A stretch of 64,000 nucleotides of DNA, from the NCBI GenBank assembly GCA_963807235.1, contig CAWEBF010000003.1, positions 1-64,000 of the forward strand, read 5' to 3'. How positions within the stretch are numbered: position 1 is the first letter of the stretch; every line of letters begins with the position of its first letter. The stretch comes from CAWEBF01 sp963807235. Lineage in GTDB: Bacteria; Acidobacteriota; Vicinamibacteria; Vicinamibacterales; UBA2999. The position numbers and the translations under genes are program-made. Of the stretch, positions 63,714-64,000 are shown in pieces. Below the pieces are notes generated by a model. It did no database searches, was not told the DNA's origin, and saw nothing but the letters and a program-made list of their open reading frames with translations.

Positions 63714-64000
63714 GCCCTGTCAGTCCCATGGCGTGACTGCACGCGGCGTATTCACAATCTGAGCCAGGGCTTTCCGAGCCCTACCTGCGGACTTTAGTCG
63801 CCTCGATGAAGGTATTGCGTCGAATAATCCAGGTTTGACACTAGCAGCGGGTAGTCCTGGTTTGACACTAGCAGGCTGGGACGACTGACGTGTGACGATA
63901 CGCTGTCACCTGCTCAGGCGCCGGACGAAGTGAACTTCACCGCGGCCGCGTGTCTTGCAGCTTCATCCTCGAGCGAACCTGCCGCACTTCCTCGGCGAGT
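63714..64000. other. Upstream region of the EPS operon and window edge
   Basis: About 290 bases upstream of the dehydratase gene; should contain the promoter of the 22-kb minus-strand operon, but no clear -35/-10 or -24/-12 pair was recognised. It contains the 16-bp direct repeats and, at the edge, a short open minus-strand frame that continues outside the window and cannot be assigned. Confidence 0.35.
63832..63874. repeat. Two direct repeats of a 16-bp motif (ggtttgacactagcag)
   Basis: Perfect copies at 63832-63847 and 63859-63874, preceded by near-identical ccag/cctg. They lie in the leader of the long minus-strand operon beyond the dehydratase start. Beyond them to the window end only a short minus-strand frame ending in RQVRSRMKLQDTRPR is seen, of unknown family; the motif resembles repeated terminal sequences of insertion elements but no element is complete here. 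Confidence 0.6.

Noticed and set aside
1..64000. CRISPR arrays, tRNA, rRNA or phage genes
   Set aside because: No regularly spaced repeats of CRISPR size, no tRNA-like cloverleaf with CCA or conserved T-loop noticed, and no phage structural genes; the tandem repeats seen are too short and contiguous.

Overview
The window reads as one contig of a GC-rich bacterium, most likely an Acidobacteriota of the Vicinamibacteria type. This is inferred from the carboxypeptidase-regulatory-domain TonB receptor with a TonB beside it, a YfhO-like membrane protein, DUF1499 and PTPS-like genes, and a large exosortase/PEP-CTERM exopolysaccharide (EPS) locus. No rRNA, tRNA or CRISPR was seen. Roughly half of the genes need one or more single-base frame corrections to give a full-length family match. 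They include ordinary conserved genes such as rmuC and a DegT aminotransferase, so most of these breaks look like indel errors in the assembly rather than gene decay.

Region 1 (1-12.3 kb), general functions: a TonB fragment and its receptor (minus strand), two paralogous small lipoproteins, RmuC, an alpha/beta hydrolase divergent from a SnoaL-like protein, a YfhO-family membrane protein and a DUF1499 protein. Region 2 (12.2-20.8 kb): a minus-strand run of FkbM methyltransferase, SAM methyltransferase, GT4 glycosyltransferase, PTPS-like protein and zinc-less MDR dehydrogenase. It is divergent from a CDP-alcohol phosphatidyltransferase, a membrane sulfatase/phosphoglycerol-transferase-like protein and a 5'-nucleotidase. 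A striking 25-bp palindrome lies at the 3' end of the sulfatase gene.

Region 3 (20.8-34.3 kb), core of the exosortase-associated EPS machinery: a CPBP/CAAX-type protease, a PEP-CTERM protein with a sigma-54-like promoter, a PrsT-like TPR lipoprotein, Wza-like export protein, outer-membrane barrel, chain-length determinant, ExeA-like ATPase, tyrosine autokinase and VanZ. A second PrsT paralogue (opposite strand) and a second PEP-CTERM protein close the block, so the core is flanked by an inverted pair of prsT genes.

Region 4 (34.5-38.9 kb): a plus-strand operon of acyl carrier protein, homocitrate-synthase-like carboligase, PglD/NeuD-type sugar N-acyltransferase, acyl-AMP ligase and PglC/WcaJ-type phosphosugar transferase. 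Region 5 (38.9-41.9 kb): methyltransferase-like genes, an SDR gene remnant and an IS630-type transposase remnant; a rearranged joint. Region 6 (42-63.7 kb): a long minus-strand operon with many ATGA overlaps, read from 63.7 kb down: PglF/FlaA1-type 4,6-dehydratase, exosortase, EpsI, DegT aminotransferase, methyltransferase, O-antigen ligase/polymerase, beta-helix protein, methyltransferase, two glycosyltransferases, Wzx flippase, deacetylase, two more glycosyltransferases, FkbM methyltransferase, a formyltransferase-like/propeller protein and an asparagine-synthetase-like amidotransferase.

Together the dehydratase, aminotransferase, N-acyltransferase and phosphosugar transferase form a bacillosamine-type (PglF-E-D-C) pathway split over two operons. 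The N-acyltransferase is embedded with an ACP, an acyl-AMP ligase and a carboligase. My main hypothesis is that the first sugar of this EPS carries a custom, non-acetyl N-acyl group made by that module.
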